From: Chromobacterium paludis | GTDB taxonomy: Bacteria; Pseudomonadota; Gammaproteobacteria; Burkholderiales; Chromobacteriaceae | Direction of reading: 5' to 3' | Assembly (NCBI RefSeq): GCF_008275125.1 | Contig: NZ_CP043473.1 | Span: 2,170,001 to 2,234,000 of the forward strand | DNA: 64,000 nucleotides | Shown: positions 29,786 through 37,861 of the stretch, in pieces | How the letters are laid out: each line of letters begins with the position of its first letter | Numbering within the stretch: the stretch's first letter is position 1 | The notes under the pieces: generated by a model | Databases searched by the model: none | Told to the model about the DNA's origin: nothing | Seen by the model: only the letters and a program-made list of their open reading frames with translations | Program-made: the position numbers and the translations under genes

Positions 29786-30679
29786 TCACACGTCGTCAGT
29801 CTCCGCCCAGCCCTGGCGGTCTCCCTCGTTGATCACCACGTCGGTCGGCGCGATGTCGCCGGCGCCCCACGGCGCGCTGTCGGCCAGTTGCCGGTACAGC
29901 GGCGCGAAATCCGGCGCGGTGGCGTCGAACAGCTGCTTGAAGTTGTCGATGACGAAGTAGGTTTTTTGGAATGTGTCGATGCGGTAGCGCGTGTTCATGA
30001 TGCGCATCAGGTCGAAGCCGACGCGGTTGGGGCTGGCGCTATCCAGGCAGTAGATAGACTCGGACTTGCTGGACAGGATGCCGGCGCCGTAAATGCGCAT
30101 GCCGGCCGGCGTATTGATCAGGCCGAACTCCACCGTGTACCAGTACAGCCGCGCCAGCATGGGCAGCGCGCCCAGCGCCTTGGCCTTGATGCCGCCCTTG
30201 CCGTAGGCCTCCAGATAGTCGGCGAACACCGGATTGATCAGCAGTGGCACATGGCCGAACAGGTCGTGGAACACGTCCGGCTCCTGCAAGTAATCCAGCT
30301 GATGCGGCTCGCGCAGCCACCAGGTCACCGGGAAGCGGCGGTTGGCCAGATGCTCGAAGAACACGTCGTCGGGAATCAGGCCCGACACGGCGACGATCTT
30401 CCAGCCGGTGGCGGCCATCAGCTTCTGGTTCAGCTTCTCGAAATCCGGCACCCGGTCGTGATCCACTTCCAGATCGCGCAGGCCCTGCAGGAATTCGTCG
30501 CAGGCGCGGCCCGGCAGCAGCTGGCTCTGGCGCGCGTACAGCGTGGCCCAGGTGGCATGATCTTCCGCGGTGTAGCGCTCCAGCGGCTGCGGCAGGGTGT
30601 AGTCGTTGGCGTCGTGGCTCAATCCGACATTCTTGCGCGTGGTGATGTCGGGCACCACAAAGTCGGCGCGGTCGTTCAT
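29786..30679 (-). CDS. phhA: Phenylalanine-4-hydroxylase
   Basis: This iron- and pterin-dependent enzyme converts phenylalanine to tyrosine. The 297-residue length equals that of the structurally studied C. violaceum enzyme, and the iron ligands fall at His138, His143 (VFHDLFGH) and Glu184 as in that protein. There is no regulatory ACT domain, as usual for the bacterial form. No pterin dehydratase gene is adjacent. It is divergent from a Lrp/AsnC-type regulator, which may control it. Confidence 0.97.
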   Translation of the reverse strand: MNDRADFVVPDITTRKNVGLSHDANDYTLPQPLERYTAEDHATWATLYARQSQLLPGRACDEFLQGLRDLEVDHDRVPDFEKLNQKLMAATGWKIVAVSGLIPDDVFFEHLANRRFPVTWWLREPHQLDYLQEPDVFHDLFGHVPLLINPVFADYLEAYGKGGIKAKALGALPMLARLYWYTVEFGLINTPAGMRIYGAGILSSKSESIYCLDSASPNRVGFDLMRIMNTRYRIDTFQKTYFVIDNFKQLFDATAPDFAPLYRQLADSAPWGAGDIAPTDVVINEGDRQGWAETDDV

Positions 30680-30760
30680 GTTCGGGACTCCAAATTTGGA
30701 AGATTTACTCTAGTTTAGCCCCGCGCGGATGCGGCAAGTCCGCATTATTTGCCTAATAAA

Positions 30761-30777
30761 AGTATTTTTTGCATACT
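30761..30777. promoter_or_regulatory. Inverted repeat in the phhA/Lrp-type divergent gap
   Basis: AGTAT-N7-ATACT lies in the AT-rich 128-bp gap between phhA and the Lrp-type gene. Its form is compatible with a Lrp/AsnC operator, but no more can be said. Confidence 0.3.
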
Positions 30778-30807
30778 TGCCGCATTAAACGTCATAAATT
30801 GCTTGAA

Positions 30808-31287
30808 ATGCGCAAAATTGAATTAGACCGCTTCGACATGCAGATTCTGCAGCAGCTGCAGCTGGACGCGCGCGCCACCCACCAGAAGCTGGCGCAAGCC
30901 ATCGCGCTGTCCGCCTCGCAGATCGGCCGCCGCATCCAGCGCATGGAGCAGGACGGCGTGATCCAGGGCTACCAGGTGGCGCTGAACCCGGAGCATGTCG
31001 GCCTGTCCGTCATGGCCTTCGCCAACGTCAGCCTGGAACGCCACAACGAGGCCGCGCTGCAGGATTTCGCCCAATCCATCCACGACCTGCCCGAAGTGCT
31101 GGAGTGCTACGCCGCCGCCGGCGAGGCCGACTACCTGCTGCGCATCGTGGTGCCGGACCTGCCCTCCCTGTCCGCCTTCGTGATGAACAAGCTGATGCAG
31201 CTGTCGTTGGTGCGCAGCGTCAAATCCACCATCGTGCTCAACGCGATCAAGCAAACCACCAAGCTGCCGCTGCAGCCGCCGGGTTGA
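30808..31287 (+). CDS. Lrp/AsnC-family transcriptional regulator
   Basis: The 159-residue protein has an N-terminal helix-turn-helix (LAQAIALSASQIGRRI, about residues 24-39) and a C-terminal RAM/AsnC ligand domain with a CYAAAGEADYLLRI motif that often binds amino acids. The ATG at 30808 is chosen; an upstream TTG is unlikely. Its divergent position suggests control of phhA, perhaps in answer to aromatic amino acids. Activity on phhA is inferred. Confidence 0.9.
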   Translation: MRKIELDRFDMQILQQLQLDARATHQKLAQAIALSASQIGRRIQRMEQDGVIQGYQVALNPEHVGLSVMAFANVSLERHNEAALQDFAQSIHDLPEVLECYAAAGEADYLLRIVVPDLPSLSAFVMNKLMQLSLVRSVKSTIVLNAIKQTTKLPLQPPG

Positions 31288-31298
31288 GGCGGAGACGC

Positions 31299-31327
31299 AA
31301 AAAGGCGCGGCCTGGGCCGCGCCTTTC
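31299..31327. terminator. Bidirectional terminator between the Lrp-type gene and the porin gene
   Basis: AAAGGCGCGGCC and GGCCGCGCCTTT form a nearly perfect 12-bp stem between two convergent genes, with A residues before it and T residues at its end. Confidence 0.75.
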
Positions 31328-31348
31328 TATGCGCTGCCGCGCATGGCC

Positions 31349-32725
31349 TTAGAAACGATACTGCAGCTGCACGCCCAGCAGATGGCCGGTGATGGACGAG
31401 TAATCGCCCCGCAGATGGCTCTGCGTGCCGAAGGGACTCTTGGACGTGTTGTCGATCTTGGTGTCGCCCATAGCGCGCAGATAGGCATAGCTGGCATCGA
31501 TGCGGGTCTGCTTGCCGATCTGGTAACCCGCGCCCAGGCTCAGCCACACGCGGTTGGCGTCCGGGATCAGCGCGTTGCGGTGCTGGGCATTAGGTACCGG
31601 CGTGGTCTCATAGCCCAGGCCGGCGCGCAGGGTCAGCGCGTCGCTGTAGAAGTAGTCGCCGCCAATCGAGAACAGCCAGCTGTTTTTCCAGTGGTTGTCG
31701 ATGATGGTGGTGGTGTCCACGCTCTTGCCGCCCACCACCGGGAAGCCTGCCGGATAGGTAAAGGCCGGGCTGCCCTTGACCACCAGTTGGTCGAAGCGGC
31801 TCCAATGCGTCCAGCGCACCGTGCCCGCCAGGGCGAACTTGCTGTTCAGCTTGCTATAGCCGCTCAGCAGCAACGATTCCGGCGCGGTGACGTCGGCAGA
31901 ACCGGCGTAGGTGCCGTTCAGCTTGGACAGCGGCAGCGCCAGACCCGGCGCCAGCGGCAGATTGGGGAAGCCGGCGTTGGTATAGTCGCCCTTGGCCTGG
32001 TGGCTGATCTTGGAGCGATAGGACAGGCCGACGCGGGTGTCGGCGCTGTAAGCGTACATCACGCCCAGGTTGTAGCCGAAGCCCCAGCTGTCCGCATGCA
32101 GCTCGCCGGTCACGCCGGGCAAGAAGGCGCCCTTCTTCAGCTTGGCCTTGGCGTACTGCGCGGACACCCCGCCGCCGAAGCTCCAATGCTCGTCCAGCTT
32201 GTAGGCCAGCGAGGGATTGATGTCCAGGGTCTGAATGGAGCTGGAAATGCCGTTGTCGCGGCCGCCCCAGTTTTCGCTGTAGCGCGCGCCCAAGCCGAAC
32301 GGCGTGGTCAGGCCCAGGCCGACATGCCATTGCGCGTTGATCTGATGCGTGAAGTAGGCGTTGGGGATGGCTTCGCCCGGCGCGCGGCCATTGTCGGAGG
32401 CGTTGGCGGTGGTGGTGGCCAGCGGCTTGCCGGTCAGCGGATTGGCGCTGACCGTGGTATTGCTGCCGTTGAACGGCGCGTTGATTTCAGCATAGGTCAG
32501 GCCGCCCTGGGCGCGGGTGCCGGACAGCAGCGTCATGCCGGCCGGATTGTAGAACACGGCGGACAGATCGTCGCCGGCCACGCCGGCGCCGGCATAGGCG
32601 CGGCCCATGGCGGCCACGCTTTGCTCGGTCAATTGGAAACCGGCGGCGTTAGCGGCGGGAGCGGCGGCGAACAGGGACGCGACAGCGAGGGAGATCAGAC
32701 GGGCGGGGCGCAAGGCATAAGGCAT
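31349..32725 (-). CDS. FadL-family outer-membrane hydrophobic-compound porin
   Basis: The 458-residue precursor has a signal peptide (residues 1-24, ending ANAA) followed by AGFQLTEQSVAAMGRAYAGA, the typical FadL hatch start, and ends in YRF, the beta-barrel C-terminal signature. FadL-type channels admit long-chain fatty acids or aromatic hydrocarbons through the outer membrane. The ATG at 32725 with AGGA upstream is chosen over an upstream extension. No fatty-acid enzyme genes are adjacent, so the ligand cannot be fixed. Confidence 0.92.
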   Translation of the reverse strand: MPYALRPARLISLAVASLFAAAPAANAAGFQLTEQSVAAMGRAYAGAGVAGDDLSAVFYNPAGMTLLSGTRAQGGLTYAEINAPFNGSNTTVSANPLTGKPLATTTANASDNGRAPGEAIPNAYFTHQINAQWHVGLGLTTPFGLGARYSENWGGRDNGISSSIQTLDINPSLAYKLDEHWSFGGGVSAQYAKAKLKKGAFLPGVTGELHADSWGFGYNLGVMYAYSADTRVGLSYRSKISHQAKGDYTNAGFPNLPLAPGLALPLSKLNGTYAGSADVTAPESLLLSGYSKLNSKFALAGTVRWTHWSRFDQLVVKGSPAFTYPAGFPVVGGKSVDTTTIIDNHWKNSWLFSIGGDYFYSDALTLRAGLGYETTPVPNAQHRNALIPDANRVWLSLGAGYQIGKQTRIDASYAYLRAMGDTKIDNTSKSPFGTQSHLRGDYSSITGHLLGVQLQYRF

Positions 32726-32822
32726 GGCAAATGTTCCTGAAACGTTCTTCTGATTGGCCGGCACAGCAGGCCAAGCGGCGCAAGCATGATAAATAGATAG
32801 CGCTTGCATCTTTTTAGGGCGT

Positions 32823-32884
32823 GGAGTCTAAACTCCAAGCTCGGGTCAAGCAAGAAAAAAACATAACTTCCTTAACGAAAGTTA
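32823..32884. promoter_or_regulatory. Two inverted repeats upstream of the porin and ppiA genes
   Basis: In the 249-bp divergent gap there are GGAGT-CTAA-ACTCC at 32823-32836 and TAACTT-N9-AAGTTA at 32864-32884. Either could be an operator for the FadL-type porin or for ppiA; no regulator is identified. The rest of the gap shows no coding potential. Confidence 0.25.
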
Positions 32885-32974
32885 AATCCCCTGCCCCATG
32901 GCCCCGCCGTCAACCTGCCGCGCGCGCTGTGCTAGAATCACAGCCCGACTTTCTTGCCGATACGTCAGCCCATC

Positions 32975-33532
32975 ATGAAGAAACTGCTCTGCGGCCTGGC
33001 CGCGCTCGCCCTGCCCGTCCTGGCCCTCGCCGCTCCGGTCGTAGAGATGGCCACCAACAAGGGCACTATCGAAATCACGCTGGACCAGGCCAAGGCGCCC
33101 AAGACCGTGGCCAATTTCGTCGCCTACGCCAAGGCCGGACACTACAACGGCACCGTCTTCCACCGCGTGATCGACGGCTTCATGATCCAGGGCGGCGGTT
33201 TCGACACCAAGCTGAACCAGAAGCCGACCAAGCCGCCCATCGTCAATGAGGCGAGCAACGGCCTGAAGAACGACATCGGCACCATCGCCATGGCGCGCAC
33301 CGCCGAGCCTAACTCCGCCACCGCGCAGTTCTTCATCAACGTCGCCAACAACGACTTCCTCAATTACAAATCGCCGTCGCCGCAGGGCGCCGGCTACGCC
33401 GTGTTCGGCAAGGTCACCAAGGGCATGGATGTGGTCAACCGCATCGCCAAGACCCGCACCGGCAGCATGAACGGCATGGATGACGTTCCGTTCGAACCCA
33501 TCGTCATCCAGAAAGTCACCATCAAACCGTAA
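32975..33532 (+). CDS. ppiA: Periplasmic peptidyl-prolyl cis-trans isomerase (cyclophilin)
   Basis: The 185-residue precursor has a signal peptide (residues 1-20, ending ALAA) and a cyclophilin domain with [15 protein letters not shown] and [17 protein letters not shown], the catalytic Arg and substrate-binding motifs. It acts in periplasmic protein folding. The ATG at 32975 gives a clean signal peptide. A cytoplasmic paralog follows 37 bp later, so the pair probably arose by tandem duplication. Confidence 0.92.
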   Translation: MKKLLCGLAALALPVLALAAPVVEMATNKGTIEITLDQAKAPKTVANFVAYAKAGHYNGTVFHRVIDGFMIQGGGFDTKLNQKPTKPPIVNEASNGLKNDIGTIAMARTAEPNSATAQFFINVANNDFLNYKSPSPQGAGYAVFGKVTKGMDVVNRIAKTRTGSMNGMDDVPFEPIVIQKVTIKP

Positions 33533-33569
33533 GCCCGCGCCGCGCGGCTGCAACGCAAAGGAAAGCCAA

Positions 33570-34061
33570 ATGATCAAACTGACCACCAATTTCGGCGAAA
33601 TCACGCTGACGCTGAACCACGAAATGGCGCCGAAGACCGCCGCCAACTTCGAGGAATACGTGAAGAGCGGCCATTACGACGGCACCATCTTCCACCGCGT
33701 GATCAACGGCTTCATGATCCAGGGCGGCGGTTTCGACGCCGACATGAACCAGAAGCCGACGCGCGACCCGATCCAGAACGAGGCCAACAACGGCCTGTCC
33801 AACAAGAACTACACCATCGCCATGGCCCGCACCATGGACCCGCACTCCGCGTCGGCGCAGTTCTTCATCAATGTGGCCGACAACGACTTCCTGGACTTCA
33901 AGTCCGAAAGCACCCAAGGCTGGGGCTACGCCGTGTTCGGCGAAGTGGTGTCCGGCCAGGACGTGGTGGACCGCATCAAGACCGTGCGCACCGGCCGCAG
34001 CGGCGGCCATCAGGACGTGCCGGTGGAGCCGGTGGTGATCCAGAAGGCGGAAGTGCTCTAA
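33570..34061 (+). CDS. ppiB: Cytoplasmic peptidyl-prolyl cis-trans isomerase B
   Basis: The 163-residue protein is a cyclophilin without a signal peptide. Catalytic motifs [15 protein letters not shown] and [18 protein letters not shown] match PpiB. The ATG at 33570 has AAAGGAA upstream. It follows the exported paralog and is ended by a strong terminator, so the two may share a transcript. Confidence 0.95.
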   Translation: MIKLTTNFGEITLTLNHEMAPKTAANFEEYVKSGHYDGTIFHRVINGFMIQGGGFDADMNQKPTRDPIQNEANNGLSNKNYTIAMARTMDPHSASAQFFINVADNDFLDFKSESTQGWGYAVFGEVVSGQDVVDRIKTVRTGRSGGHQDVPVEPVVIQKAEVL

Positions 34062-34083
34062 GCCTCGCCAGCATCGTCAATCC

Positions 34084-34110
34084 AGCCGGGGCCCCGCCCC
34101 GGCTTTGTCT
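34084..34110 (+). terminator. Terminator after ppiB
   Basis: AGCCGGGGC and GCCCCGGCT form a 9-bp stem with a CCC loop, followed by TTGTCTT. It lies 22 bp after the ppiB stop, just before lpxH. Confidence 0.75.
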
Positions 34111-34133
34111 TGCTTACGGACAACGCAGCAGCC

Positions 34134-34847
34134 ATGGCCATTCACTTCATTTCCGACCTGCACCTCGCCGACGACACGCCGGCGCTGAACCAGCTGTTCC
34201 TGGACACGCTCGCCGTCTGGCGCGGCCGCATAGACGCGCTGTACATCCTGGGCGATCTGTTCGAATACTGGGTGGGCGACGACGACGATTCGCCGTATCT
34301 GGACGCGCCCTTGGCCGCCATGCGCGACTTTGCCGCGCAAACCCCGCTCTACGTGATGCGCGGCAACCGCGACTTCCTGCTGGGCGCCGGTTTCGAGGCG
34401 CGCAGCGGCGCCAAGCTATTGGACGATCCCACGCTGATAGAGGCGCATGGCCAGCGCATCCTGCTGAGCCACGGCGACGCGCTGTGCGCCGACGACGCCG
34501 CTTACCAGCAGTTCCGCGCGATGAGCCGCAGCCCGCAATGGCAGCAAGCCATGCTGGCCAAGCCGCTGGCCGAGCGCCACGCCATCGCCCGCCACGCGCG
34601 CGCGCAGAGCGAGATGAACAAGCAACAGACCGGCCTGACCGCCATTTCCGACGTCACGGAAAATGCGGTGCGCGCACTGCTGGCCGCGCACGGCTGGCCG
34701 ACCCTGATTCACGGCCACACCCATCGCCCCGCCCATCACCGCCACGATGCCGCCAGCCGCTGGGTCATCCAGGACTGGCACGGCGCCACCGGCGGCTACC
34801 TGCTGCTGGACGACGCGGGCATCCACGCGCGCAACCTGTCCGCCTGA
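34134..34847 (+). CDS. lpxH: UDP-2,3-diacylglucosamine diphosphatase LpxH
   Basis: LpxH makes lipid X in lipid A synthesis, on the cytoplasmic face of the inner membrane. The 237-residue metallophosphoesterase has the motifs FISDLHLADD, LGDLFEYWVGDD, RGNRDFLLG and ILLSHGDALC, with a C-terminal HGHTHRPAHH, in the order expected for the two-manganese site. The ATG at 34134 is chosen; the ribosome-binding site is weak. Confidence 0.94.
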   Translation: MAIHFISDLHLADDTPALNQLFLDTLAVWRGRIDALYILGDLFEYWVGDDDDSPYLDAPLAAMRDFAAQTPLYVMRGNRDFLLGAGFEARSGAKLLDDPTLIEAHGQRILLSHGDALCADDAAYQQFRAMSRSPQWQQAMLAKPLAERHAIARHARAQSEMNKQQTGLTAISDVTENAVRALLAAHGWPTLIHGHTHRPAHHRHDAASRWVIQDWHGATGGYLLLDDAGIHARNLSA

Positions 34848-35321
34848 CCCCTCCCGGCGGCCGACCGGCCGCCCACCCTTTCGCACAAATCATGCCAACA
34901 TCCTGGCAAGTCCACCCCAAACAAATCCTTACAATTCATTAACATATCGCCGAATCCAGGCAGAAAATTAGCGTAAATCTGCAAAATTCACCGCTATAAA
35001 CTTCATATAAAGACATATTTCTTTATTCTTTTTGTAACAGTTGTTTCTTGAAAATGAAATGACGATCAACTAGATTTGCCGCTTAAAAATAATTTCAAGG
35101 CAAAATAATTCATATCGTCAGTTTTTCCGAAACATCAGCCCTTGCCCTTCAGAAAACGACAAGCATCTGATTTTTAGAATAAATATGCCGATTGGAATTC
35201 CGCCCAGCTCCTGCGCTCTCATTCGGCGCCGTCATCCCTCGCCTTTTCCAGGCGCCACAGGATGGCCGCGCCAATAGCCAATTAAGATAAAAGTTGATTT
35301 CTAAACAATTCAGGAAATTCA
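34848..35321. other. AT-rich intergenic region before the TonB-dependent receptor
   Basis: This 474-bp stretch is much richer in A and T than its neighbours and has no convincing gene. It must hold the promoter of the receptor gene, whose start at 35322 is preceded by AGGAAA. I found no clear Fur box or other named operator. Its length and composition suggest a regulated promoter or a nucleoid-protein target. Confidence 0.5.
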
Positions 35322-37667
35322 ATGAATAAAAAAGCATTCATGCGACCTTTGACCCTGGCCGTGCTCGCTGCCCTGGCCAGTCAGGCCGCGTCCGCAGAGG
35401 AAACCCAGCTGCAAACCGTCACCATCACCGGCGCCGGAGACAAGCTGGGCGTGGGCTTGCTGCAGCAACAGGACGGCGCGCGCGCGCGCAGCGACGTCAA
35501 CAAGGCCGCGCTGGAAAAACAAAGCCCGACCTCCAACATCTACCAGGGCATCAATATGGTGCCCGGCGTCAATGCCTCCAGCCAGGACAACTCCGGCATG
35601 TTCGGCGGCGCGCTGACCATCCGCGGCTTCAACTCCGACCAAATCGGCGTCACCATCAACGGCGTGCCGGTCAATGACTCGGGCAGCTACGCGGTCTACC
35701 CGCAAGAGTTCGTGGACATGGAGAACCTGTGCCAAGCCTCGGTGACCCAGGGCTCCAGCGACACCGACGCGCCGCACATGGGCGCCAGCGGCGGCAATAT
35801 GGGCTTTGTCACCTGCGAACCGGAAAAGGAACGCCGCGTGCGCTTCGCCCAGAGCCTGGGCAGCAACAGCCTGCAACGCACCTATGTGCGCGGCGACACC
35901 GGCCTGTTCGCCGACAAGAAAGCCCGCGCCTTCGTCAGCTACTCCCACAGCGAAGTGGACAAGTGGAAGGGCGCCGGCGGCATGAAGCGCGACCACGTGG
36001 ATACCGGCATCCGCTACGACTTCGGCGCCGGCCACATCAACGCCTCCGTGCTGTACAACCGCCAAATCGGCAACAGTTTCGGCGCGGCCACCCTGCAACA
36101 ACTGCAGAAAAATGGTTACAACTACGACTACTCCACTCAGTTCGTCCCCGGCCGCCTGCCGCCGCAGTTCGGCACCGCTCAGAAAGAAACCGGCCCGTCG
36201 CCGCAGTATTACCAGCTGCAGCAGAACCCGTTTGAAAACGTGATCGCCAAGGTGGATGCCGTGCTGAAGCTGAGCGCGGACACCCGCCTCAAGATCCAGC
36301 CTTATTTCTGGTACGGCTATGGCGGCGGCACCAGCCAGCAGACGCAATCGGAAAGCGGCTTCCTGAACCCCGCCACCCATACCAACACGGCCGCCAAGGA
36401 CCTGAACGGCGACGGCGACACGCTGGACACCATCGTGGTCAACGGCAGCAGCATCACCCGCACCCGCCGTCCCGGCATCACCGTCACCATGGAGCAGAGC
36501 TGGGGCAACCACCTGCTGCAAGCCGGCGTCTGGTACGAGCGCGCCCAGCACGTGCAAACCGGCCAGGCCAGCATCGCCAACAATGACGGCAGCCCGCAAG
36601 ACGTATGGATGCACTCCGGCCTGATCACCCGCCCGGACGGCAGCCTGTACCAGTACCGTGACTGGGACACCATCAGCACCGCCACCCAGCTGTTCGCCAT
36701 CGGCACCTTCAACTTCATGAATGACCGCCTGAGCTTCAACGCCGGCCTGCGCACGCCGCAGATCAAGCGCGAGTTCACCAACCACGCCAACGAAGGCTGC
36801 TCCGGCAAGACCGCGTGCGCGGCGGCTTACGACTACACCATCAGCAAGACCTACCGCGAGACGCTGCCCAGCTTCGGCGCGCGCTACTACCTGACGCCCA
36901 AGCAGCAGCTGTTCTTCAACGTCACCAAGAACTACCGCGCCGTGCCTAACTACGCCTACAGCGGCAGCAACGGCAATGTGCAGGTGATCAACGGCCAGGT
37001 GGTGCTGGCGAACGACGTGCAGCCCGAGACCTCGATCAACACCGACCTGGGCTACCGCTGGCAAGGCGACTGGCTGACCATGAGCGGCTCGCTGTTCAAC
37101 GTGGACTTCAGCAACCGCCAGGCCAACTCCTACGACTCCGTCACCCAGAAATCCGTCAACGTCAACGCGGGCTCCGTGCACACCTGGGGCGGCGAGCTGG
37201 AGCTGGGCACCGTGCCGGTCAAGGGCTGGAGCGCCTATGCCTCCCTCACCAGCAACCACAGCGAGATCAAGAACAATCTGGACTGGAAGAACAACGGCAG
37301 CGTGACGCCGCTGCAGCTGCAAGGCAACGACTTCCCGATGACCCCGCGCTGGATGGCCGCGCTGTCGCTGCAATACGCGCCGGGCGCCTGGTATGTGCGC
37401 ACCGACGTCAAGCACACCGGCAAGCAGTTCGCCACGCTGGCCAACGACGAAGTGGTCCCGGAATACACCACGGTGGATCTGGACGCCGGCTACCGCTTCG
37501 CCAATATGGGCGTGCTGAAGAACCCGACGCTGAAGCTGAACCTCAGCAATATGTTCAACACCAGCTACCGCATCCCCACTTCGGCCAAGGTCAATGCGGC
37601 GGACACGGTGCGCTATAACCTGGGCGCGCCGCGCAGCGCCTCGGTGTCGCTGCAGGTCGATTTCTAA
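35322..37667 (+). CDS. TonB-dependent outer-membrane receptor
   Basis: The 781-residue precursor has a signal peptide (residues 1-25, ending ASAE), a TonB-box-like QTVTITG near residue 30, a plug domain (residues about 45-160 with GGALTIRGFNSDQIGVTING) and a long beta barrel ending in a C-terminal Phe. Such receptors import siderophores, cobalamin, sugars or peptides using TonB. There are no siderophore or iron genes beside it; the next gene is a large exported-type peptidase, which would also fit a peptide ligand, but a terminator separates them. The ligand is unknown. Confidence 0.92.
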   Translation: MNKKAFMRPLTLAVLAALASQAASAEETQLQTVTITGAGDKLGVGLLQQQDGARARSDVNKAALEKQSPTSNIYQGINMVPGVNASSQDNSGMFGGALTIRGFNSDQIGVTINGVPVNDSGSYAVYPQEFVDMENLCQASVTQGSSDTDAPHMGASGGNMGFVTCEPEKERRVRFAQSLGSNSLQRTYVRGDTGLFADKKARAFVSYSHSEVDKWKGAGGMKRDHVDTGIRYDFGAGHINASVLYNRQIGNSFGAATLQQLQKNGYNYDYSTQFVPGRLPPQFGTAQKETGPSPQYYQLQQNPFENVIAKVDAVLKLSADTRLKIQPYFWYGYGGGTSQQTQSESGFLNPATHTNTAAKDLNGDGDTLDTIVVNGSSITRTRRPGITVTMEQSWGNHLLQAGVWYERAQHVQTGQASIANNDGSPQDVWMHSGLITRPDGSLYQYRDWDTISTATQLFAIGTFNFMNDRLSFNAGLRTPQIKREFTNHANEGCSGKTACAAAYDYTISKTYRETLPSFGARYYLTPKQQLFFNVTKNYRAVPNYAYSGSNGNVQVINGQVVLANDVQPETSINTDLGYRWQGDWLTMSGSLFNVDFSNRQANSYDSVTQKSVNVNAGSVHTWGGELELGTVPVKGWSAYASLTSNHSEIKNNLDWKNNGSVTPLQLQGNDFPMTPRWMAALSLQYAPGAWYVRTDVKHTGKQFATLANDEVVPEYTTVDLDAGYRFANMGVLKNPTLKLNLSNMFNTSYRIPTSAKVNAADTVRYNLGAPRSASVSLQVDF

Positions 37668-37742
37668 TCCTCCCGCACCGTCCCGCCGGGGGCGGCTTCG
37701 GATCGCGCTTGAACAGCCTTCCAGGGCTGAAACAGGCGCCAT

Positions 37743-37763
37743 CCGGGCCGCTCCCGGTTTTTT
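37743..37763 (+). terminator. Terminator after the TonB-dependent receptor
   Basis: CCGGG-CCGCT-CCCGG forms a short GC stem followed by six T residues, 76 bp after the receptor stop. Confidence 0.75.
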
Positions 37764-37861
37764 CTTGCCAAGTCGCGCCATTCACAAAAACACCATTGTC
37801 ATAGTAAGGACCATGCTGCATCATGCTTTGCTTTGCCGCGCTCGCAACCCGGAGAAAAGCA

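Noticed and set aside
34848..35321. Possible Fur box before the TonB-dependent receptor
   Set aside because: Several AT-rich stretches look vaguely similar, but none gives a convincing 19-bp symmetric match.
35319..37781. Long minus-strand open frame opposite the TonB-dependent receptor
   Set aside because: It is the antisense shadow of a well-supported receptor gene and has a Val/Ala/His/Gly-rich composition without domain features.
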